A stretch of 64,000 nucleotides of DNA from Acanthopleura granulata (GCA_016165875.1 JABBOT010000008.1:15001-79000), one strand, 5' to 3'. Positions 17,403-28,723 are shown, counted from the stretch's first letter. Program-made: numbers and translations. The notes: a model not told the origin generated them from the sequence alone.

Positions 17403-18559
17403 TTAAATACGTTTCACATCTCTCGCTGGCACCCATGAATTAAAACTAGCTGACTAGTCTCGCCATGTCACCAAGTAATATGTTTTGCCACGTTCCTTTT
17501 TGCGATCTAATACACTTTCCACTTGATAGTACGTTCTTTTAGCGGGTTGGAGTTGTGTCTCGTAAAATGTCCCCGAGAATCTTTCTCTATTCAAATCAGC
17601 TAATGTATACACCACAGGTTCCCGAGGATGCCGTGCTACAACACGGAAAATTTCTTGACTCCAGTTAAATAGGTAAGACTTCTCAAACGTTCTCTTGACT
17701 AATGCGAACGAGATTTCCTATTTTATACCGATAAATTTGCCGACTGCACCAGGACTTCATAGAGCTATGTAATATAGCCCGAACTTCATGTTCATTGTCA
17801 GCTGTAACGGTAATCGGAGCTCGCTGAATGCTGCGGTGATACGCCCGATTGTAACCGTGTGTTAAGGCAGGTAAAACATCCAGGTAAAGTCGAGTTTTAT
17901 TAGCGGTGAGATATTTATACATGCGACCTTTAAAGGTGCGATTAAAACGCTTAATTACGCAAGCTTTCGTTTCATTAAATGTATGAAAATAAAAAATCCC
18001 ATGCTTCTTTAAAATTGCTTGAAATGACTTGTTGAGAAACTCCTCCCCTCATCAGTTTGTAAAAATAATGGCTTTCAGCCAGACTTGAAAATCGTTTTAA
18101 ACGTCGATAAGATGAACACCTTTCTTGGTAGGAACGGGGACTACCCAAACATATTTAGAAAGAATATCGATGCGTGTGAGCAGGTAACGGGTGCCCGAAT
18201 TATACCGGGCTAGTTTACTTATGTCAACCTAATCAGCTTGCCACTGACTGTCTATTCCGCCCACAATAACGCTAGTACGGGCATAGTGTCGCCGAGCCGG
18301 ACAATAAAGTGTATACGCCTCCTGTTCAGCTAACCTAGTCTTTACACCGTCACGTGACACAGGTAAATCACGCTGAGCGCTGCCGTAATAAAGCGCCTAC
18401 TCCGCTATAAGCATCTGGACTTTGGGGGTCATAATATAGCTGTTGTAAAACTTTGGCAAGGGTATCCTGAGGTTTTGTTTTGCCCGCTTTCTTCTTCTTT
18501 GGCCTCGCATGGAATCGAACTCTCTTACTCCCTCCTCGGCGGTAAGTCATAATGGGCAT
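17403..18559 (-). pseudogene. Retroviral-type integrase with chromodomain (Polinton A)
   Basis: Inserts the element into chromosomes. Residues from 18559: basic N-terminus 'MTYRRGGSKRVRFHARPKKK', then 'LYYDPQSPDAYSGVGALL'; core domain with 'DSQWQAD' (first Asp, ~18235) and 'QTDEG' (second Asp, ~18045). The expected Glu in 'ACVI(E)RFNRTFK' (17960-17925) is Lys here (GAG to AAG). The C-terminal chromodomain 'TYYLVTWRD' is cut by a TAG at the next Trp (17445-17450), then 'SASFNSWVPARDV'. Other stops lie near 18232 and 18050. Chromodomains guide some integrases to marked chromatin. Confidence 0.85.
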
Positions 18560-18668
18560 GTACGTTTTATTTTATACCCATTTTCACTAAAAACCAACAA
18601 GCACCAGCATGAGTGATACAGATAACTAGTGTAAAGCGTCCAGGGCGTGAGAGATATTGATTCGGGTT

Positions 18669-19266
18669 TTATAGGGGCGTAGCGAGTGACTTGCGCTGTA
18701 CGTTCATGAGTGTGAGTGTAACTTCCTGGTGATAGTATTTACGAATCGAATTAGAATTCTCTTGACGGTCATAAACGTCTTGGGTGAATAGTCGGAGAAT
18801 AGTACATCGTCCTTCGTTCACAAGCTGATCTTCAAACATAGATTCCACTACGCCCTTATATGCTGCGAGATTGGTTACTGAATCAACAAGTTCTCTCCAT
18901 CCTAAAACCTGCGATTTCATCTTAGGAGTCTTATTACCTCTGTAGCCAGTGAAATAATAATGAAATATTGTAGAGCACCATACGTCGTATACCATCCTCG
19001 ACCTACGTATATTTATTTATATACAGAGCCTCAATATTTAGCAATATTTATGCGTACATGTACAAAAACCGCTAGTGTTTGGCATGAGTTATCTCCCATT
19101 GACCGTCAGTCAGAAATTTTCCGGTTTCAAGGGGAGATACTCTTCGCTCTATAATCACTCCGTAAGCCCGAGGGCCGTAAGCTATGAACAAATCCAAATC
19201 AACACCAATCTTTTTAGAGTACGATAAATAACAATAAACATCAATGAAATCAAAACCGATTATCAA
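18669..19266 (-). pseudogene. Conserved Polinton gene Y (A)
   Basis: Two frames: 19266-19072, with 'DLDLFIAYGPRAYGV' and ending 'GQWEITHAKH', and 18995-18669, with 'LAAYKGVVESMFEDQLVNEG' and 'IRKYYHQEVTLTLM'. Both parts occur at the matching place in C (53850-53960 and 54115-54330), so the locus is coding and old, whether one spliced gene or two. No family recognised. It lies between gene X and the integrase and is deleted in B. Confidence 0.45.
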
Positions 19267-19531
19267 GATAAACTAGTACATCATAAAACAAACAAACACA
19301 TATTTTTTCCACAATTTGTTTCCTTTTATTTTTTTTACTCGAACATTACAAACGCACTGAACCATATAGCCATAGTTTATAGTATTCAACCTTCATCGTG
19401 AAGATATATGCAGAAAAAATAAATCAAGAACTCGTAAAATAGAACTATGAGTTAACAACAATAACATTTTTCTCACCAAATCTCAAAGGAGTACAGAAAA
19501 ATAGACCGAAAACTTAAGAAAACTAGTACTA

Positions 19532-20640
19532 TTATTTAACAGCAACAACAACAACATTTTGGCACCAAATTTCGAAATTCAATAAATTGTCTATGTAATG
19601 GCTTAGTTTTGTTGTACTCTCCGTCTCCACACGCCCATTCCTCTAATACGTATTCACTGTTGATATCGATGTATTGCCCAAATAATAACCCTTACAATTG
19701 TCGAAATTGAGCACTCTGATATTTTCTCCATGATCCGAGTTAAATTGAAATCGATTGCTGGAAGAAGTAGGTGGTCTGTAAATAAATAAAAAAATAAATA
19801 TACATATTCATAATTCAGTATAAGGTCACTCGACTTTGCACCACAGTTTATATAGTATACCTGGAAACACTAGTCTGTAAAATTAATTAAACATTATATA
19901 TATATAGCTCAGTGTAAAAAGAATGACTTTTCTCAAAAAATACTTACTTTGTCCTCGTCTTCACCTTCACACTTTCGCCCTGTCAAACACTGCAAGAACA
20001 TTTTGAGGAAATCTGGATTACGCTTGTGTACATTACACCTGTCCAGATACGGATATATTTTATCCTCGCTCCATTGATCCTCTTTCGCGGCATCTCGAAA
20101 ATCAGCGGTCACATTAGTTTCATCCAAACGTAATGTTGATTGTTCAACTACAATTTCACTTTCCACATCCATGTATTGTAATGCCTTGGGACATTGATGG
20201 CGATTTTGACGAGGATGCTGCACGCGACAGCTTTCACATTGTTCCTCTCTTACTTGATTGACAAGAGGGATCATATGCTGCATCATTACACTCCACATCA
20301 AATTAAGAATGCTGTTCTCCTCATCAGTGAGAGGCGTTGGTGGTTGTGGAGAGATAGGGGATGCCCCAGCTGTATGGGACACTGCTTCATCTGTTTTTCC
20401 AAGTGTCCCTTGCAAACGTTCGCTGGCCTTGGTCAAGTCTCTCCACATATCGGGGTTGGAAAGTGATACCGCCTTTCTTAGGATAATATTTTCCTTGCTT
20501 GCTGTATTGACTCCCTTGTTTTATATTCCCATACCACCAGCACTCCCCAGATTGCGGATTCTTTTATGTTGACAAACTGAAGAAAACGTCATCATTTATT
20601 CGAAACAGCTGTTCTGACGGTACGCTAATTTCATCTGCAT
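19532..20640 (-). pseudogene. Gene X with PC4-like domain, 5'-truncated (A)
   Basis: Predicted single-stranded DNA-binding protein. Around 20560-20390 the sequence matches B and C at 'GKYYPKKG...MW(K/R)DLT(E/K)A...LGKTDEAVS', which resembles the PC4/p15 coactivator fold (strands, then K-G-I/V-S/T-L, W, helix). A Pro/Ser linker and acidic region ('RLDETNVTADFRDAAKE') follow, then an intron, then exon 2 ('LNFDNCKGYYLGNTSISTVN', stop at 19532). The first ~100 codons are missing because the gene is joined at ~20640 to the element's right tip. Frame changes occur near 20450 and at the splice. Confidence 0.6.
19776..19947 (-). other. Intron in gene X (A)
   Basis: On - AAA|GTAAGTATTTTT at 19947 and ATTTATTTACAG|ACCACC ending at 19776. 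Splice sites occupy the same place in B (31788 to 31731) and C (53211 to 53385), and exon 2 coding is conserved on the other side in all three. Confidence 0.7.
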
Positions 20641-20651
20641 CTTCACTAGCT

Positions 20652-20710
20652 CCGGTACCTCCCAGGTTAAAAGATAGCAAGGGGGCCCGTAGACGACATA
20701 GTATACTACT
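20652..20710 (-). repeat. Polinton A right terminal tip
   Basis: CCGGTACCTCCCAGGTTAAA...ACTACT; the inverse matches the left tip of C (49635-49693) and resembles the right tip of B (34688-34754). It ends CT, the expected 3' end of an AG...CT Polinton. The next base begins the interrupted protease gene of B. Confidence 0.8.
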
Positions 20711-20909
20711 GACGTGTGGTTTCCTCATAATCTATGTATGGTACAATCCAATTGGCACCAGGTTTCGTACATGGGTCCGTGCTTAAAATATATATAGCAA
20801 GCTGATGTGACATTCGTGCAGGTAAATCATTCCAAGGGAGAACATCTTGGACCAAGTTCCGTGTATAAGGATCGGTTTGAAGACATTGTAATAATTGTTG
20901 GCTAATCAT
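20711..20909 (-). pseudogene. Protease N-terminal fragment (Polinton B)
   Basis: Start at 20909, 'MISQQLLQCLQTDPYTRNLV', then 'IYILSTDPCTKPGANWIVPYI'. It keeps the Trp that is a stop in A but has Asn in place of the catalytic His (GTHW in A). The frame is open to the junction with A's tip at 20710, about 65 residues. The Cys half is not in the window and would be expected to the left of Polinton A. Confidence 0.8.
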
Positions 20910-20985
20910 GACGTCATCCGTTAGAAGTATGAGATTAATGCTAAGGTTGTGAGTTGAAATCCCAAGGCAGTCAACGTCGATTTTT

Positions 20986-21549
20986 TTAATTGGTGAAATC
21001 ACACAACACAACACAACACTTATCAATCTCAATCATATATTGAAATTCAGCGTAGGAAAGGATGCTAGTGGATAAAATTAGAGGTTGGGAAAATCGCATT
21101 TCCTAGCGGAGATCATCCTTCTGACCGACGTTCAACTGCAGGTCGTCGTGTTTTTCGGCAGTCAAATCAAAGGCAAGCAGAGCGAACCCAGGTCCGAAAT
21201 CGATATATTCGATATCGTCTCCTTCGTCTAACCCAACTTTACCCGTGGTAGCAAATAAGTTCATATAAAAACGAATGTAATTATCATTCGAAAAATCCGG
21301 AGTGAGTGGTTTGGCTGGTATCTCACGTCCGTTCACGTGTAAGACCACGTAGTTTATGTAACGGTTGTTGAAATGAAAGGGATTTTCTATGTATTGCCCG
21401 TTAAAGGTCGACTGTTGTACACACTCTATGACGATACGCTGAGGAAGAGTGCCTAAAAATAGGTTTTGTTTGTTCACTATCGTATGTATTATACCTACGT
21501 TGAAATACTTGGTCAATACACGACGAATCGGTTACTTAGCTGGGGCTTC
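20986..21549 (-). pseudogene. Capsid protein, 3' half (Polinton B)
   Basis: C-terminal half of the double jelly-roll capsid protein: 'LFLGTLPQRIVIECVQQ', 'VLHVNGREIPAKPL', 'MNLFATTGKVG', 'ALLAFDLTAEK', ending 'EIDKCCVVLCDFTN' at 20986. A stop interrupts near 21103. The 5' half lies 5.9 kb away at 27441-28182 across LINE copy 2. Its C-terminus is less damaged than A's. Confidence 0.85.
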
Positions 21550-21561
21550 CTCCACGGCTTT
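21550..21561 (+). repeat. Target-site duplication, left (LINE copy 2)
   Basis: ctccacggcttt, repeated at 27429-27440 as ctccaaggcttt (one mismatch). Both match the capsid gene of A at 13043-13054, which has a single uninterrupted copy. Confidence 0.8.
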
Positions 21562-22170
21562 TCCCCCGTGGGGTTCCCTGGAGTGAAAACAATAGGGCCC
21601 CAGTTCTCTAGGCAAGCTTATCGTGCGAGGCGACTAACCTAGGGCTCTCCCGTGTGGTTCCGGTGAATAGAATAGTTCCACAGCCTCCCCGAGCTTGTCG
21701 TACAAGGCGACTAAAAGGGGCAACCTGTTTGCCGTGAGTTGCGACCCGTGATGGAGGAGGACGGGATCCTGGTGGCTGAGGGCGGCTTGATCTTGCGAGA
21801 TCCTCACACCCAACACTCCACTTCGGCCCTTACTTCTCCAAAGACGGGCGGTCGGATGGCCCGCTCCGATCAATCGGCTGGTCACGCCGGTCCAGATGTC
21901 CGGATATCAACCTTCATATATATATACGTTTGGTATAGTGTCATTGCTTTCCTTGTTGGAAGTTTTTTTAGTAAGATTTTGGGATGTCTGGGCGGTGGCT
22001 GTAGGGTCAATCGAGTAGGCCGTTTCTAATTTATTAGATTCGGCCTGCTCGAGTGAGAGCGAAAAATCCATCTTATCGAGGATGGCGTGAAACTCTCATC
22101 TTTGCTTTTGCTGGTTACTCGCAGGAGGGGGTTCGTCCTTCGGCGCTATGAATCATCAAACCTTTTCGTT

Positions 22171-23509
22171 ATGTCTACCTCTAATTCTCCCTCTCCAAAT
22201 GTTTCTATGTCACAGCCTTCCACAGTTGTGGGAAAAAAGGAAAAACGAGACACCATTGGATGTGGAATCGGGAAGTACTCACTTCCCATCTTTTCTGGTG
22301 ATATCTAGTAAAAATGAGAATCGGGCAAAGATGAAAATCGATCTTTTGTATTGCATAAAGCATTGCAGAGCTACGCAGAGACTTTGAAACAAGTGAAAAA
22401 GTTAAAGTCTGGCAAAATTCTTGTAGAATGTTTTCGGAAACAACAGTACATTAACTTACTCAGAATTCAAAATATTGGGGAACAAGCTGTTTCTGTTACT
22501 CCACATAAAACCTTAAACTGCTCACAAGGCATTATTCGTGACAGAGACCAAGATCTATACGACATGACAGAACAAGCAATAACAGAGCAACTCAAGGATC
22601 AGTGCATACTCAACGTCAAACGTTTTGCGATCAAATTAGACGGGAACCTTATTCAAACAAATACGTATCTCGTAACGTTTAATAACCCGTCTCCCAACAT
22701 CAATATTTATTGGCCGGAACAGTGTGCGGGTAGAATTATGCACACCTAACCCGACCAGGTGTTTCTCCTCGCAGAGGTTTGGCCATGGCAGGGGTCAATG
22801 CCGTAGGAAACTGGTCTGTTTCAGGTATGCGGGTCACGAGGGTTTCCACTGCACAAACTTAAAATGTTGGAATTGCAGCGGAGCCCACATGGCCTCTTCC
22901 AAGGACTGCCCTATCTTCAAAAAAGAAAAAGAAATCATGACGCTTAAATACAAAAATAACATATCGTATCAAGAAGCCAAACGTCTTGTCTCTGTCACGA
23001 ATGGCCTTACGAAATCCACATATGCCAATGTTATCAAGAAATCCTCCGTTTCGGTGGGAGTTCAAACATCATTCACTTGGCCCATTGGCATGGAGAAGCC
23101 ATAGAAACGGGTCCTAAAACCCTTGGAAAACACGGCCAGTTCTTCATCACAAACCGATATCAATCTTACTGAAAAACCCACTACTTCACCTGATTCTCCA
23201 TCTCACCATAAACCTTGTGCAAACAAATCAAAATCCTATAAACCCGTTGAATCTTCACTAAATGCCGCGGGTTATAAATATCACAAAAAAGATAAAGCTA
23301 GTGGCCCAACAGAGCGTCCCTCTAAGGCTACTGGGGACCCTATCCGAACTTTCCATAAGTTTAGGTCGTTGCAGGACGTCGGTCCTTCAACATTCGATGC
23401 GGACATGATGGATGCATCATCTGCATCGGGAAGATCTACTAGTAGGTCTCCCAAAAAGGGTCTTGCAGAGTCCAGACATAAATCTCCCATACGTCTCCCT
23501 CCAAAATGA
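22171..23509 (+). pseudogene. LINE copy 2 ORF1 (gag-like, zinc knuckles)
   Basis: About 445 codons from ATG 22171 ('MSTSNSPSPNVSMSQPS'). 'LVECFRKQQYINLLRIQNI' is in the middle; CCHC-type knuckles lie at 22740-22915 (C-F-R-Y-A-G-H-E-G-F-H-C, then C-W-N-C-S-G-A-H-x6-C). The Ser/Pro/Lys-rich C-terminus runs 23123-23509. Breaks: stop at ~22306, frame changes near 22350 and 22745, and a stop at 23102. The RNA-binding protein of the element. Its TGA at 23507-23509 overlaps the ORF2 start. Confidence 0.8.
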
Positions 23510-26500
23510 CTTTTTTAGACAAAATTATACAGTGGAATTGTCGAGGTAAATTTTATTGAAATAACACAGTTCAATCTTTGAATCCAATTGCCCTTTGTCC
23601 TCAGGAAACTCATCTGAAGACATCTCACAAAGTTAAAATATCACTGCAAAATTATGCACTATATAGCACTTACTCTAATGAGGAAGAGCGAGCTTATGGT
23701 GGCTCCTCTATTTCAGTGAATAATAATATAATTCACAGCCCTGTTGCTCTTGACACAGAGCTTCAGGCTGTAGCCGTCCGTGTTTCCTTATCGGAAACAA
23801 TGACTTTATGTTGAGTCTATGTTCCTCCTCATTCTTCTTTGTCATTTTGCCAGTTGCATAATTTAAAAGACCAACTCCTTTCATAATTATGGGAGATTTT
23901 AATGCTCATAACTCCCTATGAGGTAGTAATAATATGAACAATAAGGGCAAAATAGTGGAAGAGTTCTTTTGTAAAGATGAGCTATATTATTTCAATAATG
24001 GTTCTAATACCTACTTACATCCAGGTAATGGTTCGTATTCTGCTATCAATCTAACTAACACCGATCCATCACTTCTCCCGGATTTTTCTTGAAAGGTGCA
24101 TGACGATCTTTCTGGTAGTGATCATCTTCCTCTTCTCCTGGAACATCTCACTTCTAATTCCTTAGAACGTATAGCTAGGTGGAAGTTCGATAAAGCAGAT
24201 TGGACGGCATTTGAGATGTTCTGTGAGGCTGACATCACTCCCGAGAATCTTAATGCTGCAGATGATCCTTTGCATACAGTTAATTGACATATTAACAGCA
24301 GCCGATAGAACCATCCCTAACACCTCGGCAAATCCGAAATCCAAACGTAAACCCTGGTATGATAATGACTGTCGCAAGGCCATTAGAGACCGTAAAAAGG
24401 CATAGCGCAGATTTAATCATTGCCCTGATGGTAATAATTTAAACCAGGTTGGTATACTTGGAGCTAAAGCTCGTCGATTAATTAAGTCCAAGAGACGATC
24501 TTGTTGGCGGAACTTTGTTTCAGGCATTACGTCCAAAACACCCATGCGTAAGGTCTGGAACATGGTTCAGAAACTTAAGGGCAAGAACAGTAAAGGCAAA
24601 GTTCAGCACTTAAAGGATGGTGATACCTTAGTAACTTCCCCGCATGATATAATCAATAAAATAGCTGAAACAATATCCCACAAATCTTCATCTGAGAATT
24701 ATTCAGGAGAATTTCAGCATATTAAAAACCAGAAGGATAAAATTAAATTGCTCTCTTCCTCTAAGAATTTAGAAGATTATAATCGTCCATTTTCAATTGA
24801 AGAGCTTAAAACTTCTCTACAAAAGGCAGACGATACTGCGTGCGGCCCAGATAATATATATTACAAGCTTCTGAACCATTTGCCATCTGAGCCATTGGAG
24901 ACACTATTGGACTTACTTAATGATATTTGGATGACTGGTAAATCTCCCCCATCATGGAGAGGGGCGTGTGTTATCCCGGTCCCTAAACCGGGCAAGGATC
25001 ATAGTGATCCAAATAATTACCATCCCATAGCTCTTACCAGTTACGTCTGTAAGACTATGGAACGGATGATAAATGATAGACTTGTTCGTTTTCTTGAAGC
25101 CAACATGATTTTATCAAACATCCAATGTGGTTTTCGTCAAGGTCGATCCACTATGGATCACCTTGTTCGATTTGAAGCCTTCATTCGTGATATTTTTATT
25201 AATAATAAACTTGTGGTGTCGATATTTTTCGACCTCGAAAAGGCCTACGACACCACATGGAAATATACATTTTAAAATACATTGCTGATATGGGTTTAAA
25301 GGGTCGCTTACCTTTATTTATATCTCAATTTTTATCTGATCGTCAGTTTGAGGTACGGGTGGGGTCCACTCTTTCGGACTCTTATGAACAAGAGATGGGT
25401 GTGCCCCAGGGCAGTATCCTTTCACCAACACTGTTCAGCATCAAAATTAACAGCTTGGCTCAAATATTAACATCTGGTACTGAGGGTTCTTTATATGTAA
25501 ATGATTTCCTCATATGCTGCCGTGCTGAAAATATGAATAACATCGAGCGGCAACTGCAGCTTTGTCTCAAGAAGATCGAGAAATGGTCGGTTGCCAATGG
25601 TTTTAGATTTTCTACGTCTAAAACCGTCGGTATACATTTCTGTAATAAACGCGAACTTCATCTAGATCCTCAGCTTAAATTTTGTGGTGAACCAGTGACG
25701 ATTGTTGGGGAAAATAAATTTTTACGGGTTATATTCGAGAGTAAATCGTTCTTTACACCTCAAATAAAAATGCTTAAAGCTATATGTACAAAGGCTCTGG
25801 ATATAATTAAGGTCGTGTCTAGCACCGATTGGGGTGCTGACCGATCAGCTTTACTTAATTTGTATCGTTCTCTGGTGAGGTCTAAATTGGACTATGGTTC
25901 CATCATTTATGGTTCCGCTAGGAAATCATATCTTAAAATGTTGGAACCGGTCCATCACCAAGGTCTGACACTAAGCCTTGGTGCCTATAGGACCTCAGCA
26001 GTAGAGAGTTTATACGTAGAGGCTAATGAGCCTTCTTTATATCACAGGCGTATAAAACTCAGCCTTCAATACGTTGCTAAGCTTAAAGCTCACCCAACAA
26101 ACCCTGCCTACGACCGTGCTTTCAATCCATCATATGTAGACAAATGTACTAAATGTCCTAACAAGATCCGTCCGTTTGGTCTTCGTATACGGGACCATGT
26201 TGTGGAAGCCAACATCAAGCTAGAGGAGATAGCTCCGGTATGTTTTCCGGAGTCTCCTCCCTGGCTTCTTCCACAACCTAAACTGATATTTGATTTACGT
26301 GAACATAATAAATCGAATACAAATCCTCTTATAATTTAGCAAGCTTTTGCTGAAATTAAGGCTAATTATCCAAATTATAAATTTATATACACTGACGGGT
26401 CGAAGGATGGGGACAAGATTGCAGCTGCGGCTGTCTTGGAACAGCGGGTCTCTTCTCGTCGTCTTCCATTATCATCTTCTATCTTTTCTACAGAAGCCAG

Positions 26501-27178
26501 GGCTATGCTCCTGGCCTTATCATATGTTTCCTCTGGGCGTACCCAGAGGGCAATAATATGCACTGACTCGCTCTCCTGCCTTTTGGCAATACAGAATATT
26601 GTATTTAAAAACCTGCTCATTCTTGAAATTTTAGCCTTACATAGAAAATTGATAAAAAGAAGCAAAGATATTATATTCTGTTGGATACCAAGCCCATTTA
26701 GTATCCACGGAAACACAGTCGTCGATAGGGAGGCAAAGGCTGCCCTAAATAAATCCATATCAAAAGTTAAAATCCCGTATACTGACTTTCGATCGAACAT
26801 TCTTAAATGTATTCGTCGCCTTTGGCAGGATGAATGGGACTTGCAGATGTGTAACAAACTGCACGATATTCACCCTGTCATTGTTCATAATTCTTATACA
26901 CTAGGTATGTCTCGTTGAGACCAAGTGGTTTTAACAAGATGCCGTGTTGGACATTCTCATCTAACACACAATTTTATCCTGGATGGGAGCAGTGCTCCCG
27001 AGTGTGTTGGATGTGGTGCTGAATACGGCATCAAACATATCCTGGTTGACTGGGTAGACTTTGCCCATGTTCGGCAAAGATTCTACACAGTAAACTGCAC
27101 ATATGATTTGTTTGACAGCATCGATGGCGACGCTGTCATAAAATATTTGCAGGCCATTGGCCTGTATCATAAAATATA
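23506..27178 (+). pseudogene. LINE copy 2 ORF2 (EN-RT-RNase H)
   Basis: The start ATG (23506-23508) overlaps the ORF1 stop as ATGA. Endonuclease motifs: 'IQWNCRG', 'QETHL', 'GDFNAH', 'SDHLPLL'. Reverse transcriptase 24544-26000: 'NNYHPIALTS', 'GFRQGRST', 'FFDLEKAYD', 'GVPQGSILSPTLF', then motif C 'YVNDFLI' with Asn for the first Asp, and 'FSTSKT'. RNase H 26380-26760: 'YTDGSKDGD', 'TEARAM', 'CTDSLSCL', 'VDREAKAAL'. C-terminal CX2CX7H cluster near 27000. Stops and frameshifts: about 23558, 23812, 23920, 24090, 24290, 24404, 25270, 26338 and 26915. Confidence 0.9.
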
Positions 27179-27428
27179 AATTTCACTCTCAAAATAAACA
27201 TTTCTTATAAAATGTCCTTAATATGCTGCTTTTCGAGTTTTAACTGTTTGGGGTTTCTTGCCTGGTTTTAACCCATGTCCGAACATTTTTGTTTTCTTTT
27301 TAATGTTCTTACATCACTATAGAAAAAATGAGCCGTCTCGTCTTTCCACCTTATTCTCGCCACGATATGGCTGAGATATTGCCGATGTGGCGTTAAGCCA
27401 TAATCATTCATTCATTCATTCATTCATT

Positions 27429-27440
27429 CTCCAAGGCTTT
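27429..27440 (+). repeat. Target-site duplication, right (LINE copy 2)
   Basis: ctccaaggcttt, partner of 21550-21561. The capsid reading resumes from here. Confidence 0.8.
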
Positions 27441-28182
27441 CAAATGCCCCGGCAGAACACCTGGGGTTCATATAAACATTGTCACTTCCTCAAGCACTGT
27501 CTTGTAATCAGCCGCCACTGCATTGTCTCCTTCCCCATGTTGGGCCGTTGACATAATTACAAAGCTGTCTACGCTTCGGGTCAGACGCACTCGAACCGTG
27601 ACATTGTTTAACAAATAGCAGAATTGTAGAAGCAAGTCTCAATGTAATCTAACCAACATATTAATCGACCGAGTTCCAGCGGCCAGGGCCCTCCTTTTCT
27701 GAAATCCTTTGTTTTGATTTCCATTAGTCTCCATTTGTCCAGCAGTATCCTTATACCACACATTCCCTGTCAACTGAGTTTCTTTAGCATCCCTCCCATA
27801 GCTAAGTAAGGTTTCTATGCACGCATGGTAAGCGTACATATTCGTTGATGGCGTAATCAATTTATCATTGATAGCCACGTCTATTTCCTGCCACAGAGAA
27901 TGCAGCCACAGATTAATGGGTGCCACGGCAGCATTCTCCGGCAAATCCTCCCCATTACATTTCACTATTTTGGCTTTTACATACAAATACGAGCCAGCCA
28001 AGTCCAAGCACATGCGCGGATCCTCGTTGCTAATAAAAAATTCTACAGGGCCACTATCCATAATGCTGGCAATTGTACTTATCCCATCGTCCTTTCTATA
28101 CACTTTTTTGAGTCGGAGGTAAAGTACACAAATCAAATTGACTGTTCTCTGACGGGCAGGAATTCGGGTGCTGTAAAGCCAT
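27441..28182 (-). pseudogene. Capsid protein, 5' half (Polinton B)
   Basis: The start at 28182 corresponds to the A capsid start at 13794. 'GPVEFFISNEDP', 'LDLAGSYLYVKAKIV', 'INLWLHSLWQEIDVAINDKL', 'HACIETLLSYGRDAKE', 'NQNKGFQKRRALAAG' and, near 27600, 'NNVTVRVRLTRSV'. It lacks A's stop at the 'DLA' position. A frameshift near 28100 and a stop near 27640. Interrupted by the LINE at the 'LEKAFKC' region. Confidence 0.85.
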
Positions 28183-28189
28183 GGTAGGA

Positions 28190-28660
28190 CGAATATAGGC
28201 GTTGTGCAAAAATATGTCTATGGAGTCTGGCTAATCGTGTGATCCAGCACGTCTCGTGCGCTGACTGATGGGGGTTTATAGACCCCAGCTGAGCTGGTTT
28301 ACCTGGTGGACGTCGCCCTGGCCCAGGTGTAGATACACCAAGAATACGGCCAGCTTTCGCCGCGAGTGCAGGTTTAGCAGTCCCCAGCAGCACTTTACCA
28401 GCAGCCTTACTACATTGTGTCAGGGCTTCCCCGCATGACTTGCGGCGAAACAGCCTATCACCAACAGTCCTCTGGGCGGTCCGTTACAGTGCTTTCCCCA
28501 CGGTTTGGGCAATGGGTATCAGAGGCCCCTTGATAAGAGCACCTAGAACAATCCCTAATCCATGACCTCGTTGTACCGGAGCACCATGAAAGACAGGGAA
28601 ATTGCCACCTCCAGCATGGTTGCAGTAGTACGTGATGTAAGGTTGATGTGTATCTAACAT
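28190..28660 (-). pseudogene. pVI-like internal protein (Polinton B)
   Basis: ATG at 28660, same N-terminus as in A and C. 'AGGGNFPVFHGAPVQRG', then 'LGALIKGPLIPIAQTVGKAL', a TAA near 28487, and after it 'RRKSCGEALTQCSKAAGK', 'AKAGRILGVSTPGPGRRPPG'. The basic tail and the 'STPGxGRRPxGKPA' block agree with A, which supports a single protein with a hydrophobic front and a basic back. Confidence 0.6.
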
Positions 28661-28723
28661 GCCATATGAGCAACGGGGAGATCACAGTTTCGAATCCTTG
28701 AGTGGTCACCTTCAAATTTTTTT
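28617..28723 (+). ncRNA. Candidate pol III transcript (B)
   Basis: A-box-like TGGTTGCAGTAG (28617-28628), B-box-like GTTTCGAATCC (28687-28697), T run from 28717. Counterpart of 14258-14362. The T stem cannot pair well, so it is not a tRNA. Confidence 0.3.

Larger units (their letters stand above)
3087..20710 (+). mobile_element. Polinton/Maverick element A
   Basis: A 17.6-kb virus-like DNA transposon. It holds a protein-primed family B DNA polymerase on +, and on - adenain-type protease, double-jelly-roll capsid protein, minor capsid candidate, FtsK/HerA-type packaging ATPase, membrane protein and chromodomain integrase, in the usual Polinton arrangement. The right tip (20652-20710) ends ...ACTACT, matching the inverse of C's left tip AGTAGT..., as expected for AG...CT Polinton ends. 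The outer ~55 bp of the left tip is missing, replaced by the LINE copy 1 tail. Gene X is cut at its 5' end and joined directly to the right tip, so most of the right arm is deleted. Confidence 0.9.
21562..27428 (+). mobile_element. LINE copy 2, near full length, in Polinton B capsid gene
   Basis: 5.87 kb. 5' UTR, ORF1 (gag-like with zinc knuckles), ORF2 (endonuclease, reverse transcriptase, RNase H, C-terminal Cys cluster), 3' UTR and a tail ending in ATTC repeats. It splits the capsid gene and is flanked by a 12-bp duplication. Domain order and RNase H place it in the I group, close to Nimb-type elements of molluscs (family knowledge; not searched). Confidence 0.92.

Noticed and set aside
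27868..28187. Open frames on + across the capsid gene of B.
   Set aside because: Shadow frames opposite a recognisable capsid coding sequence.
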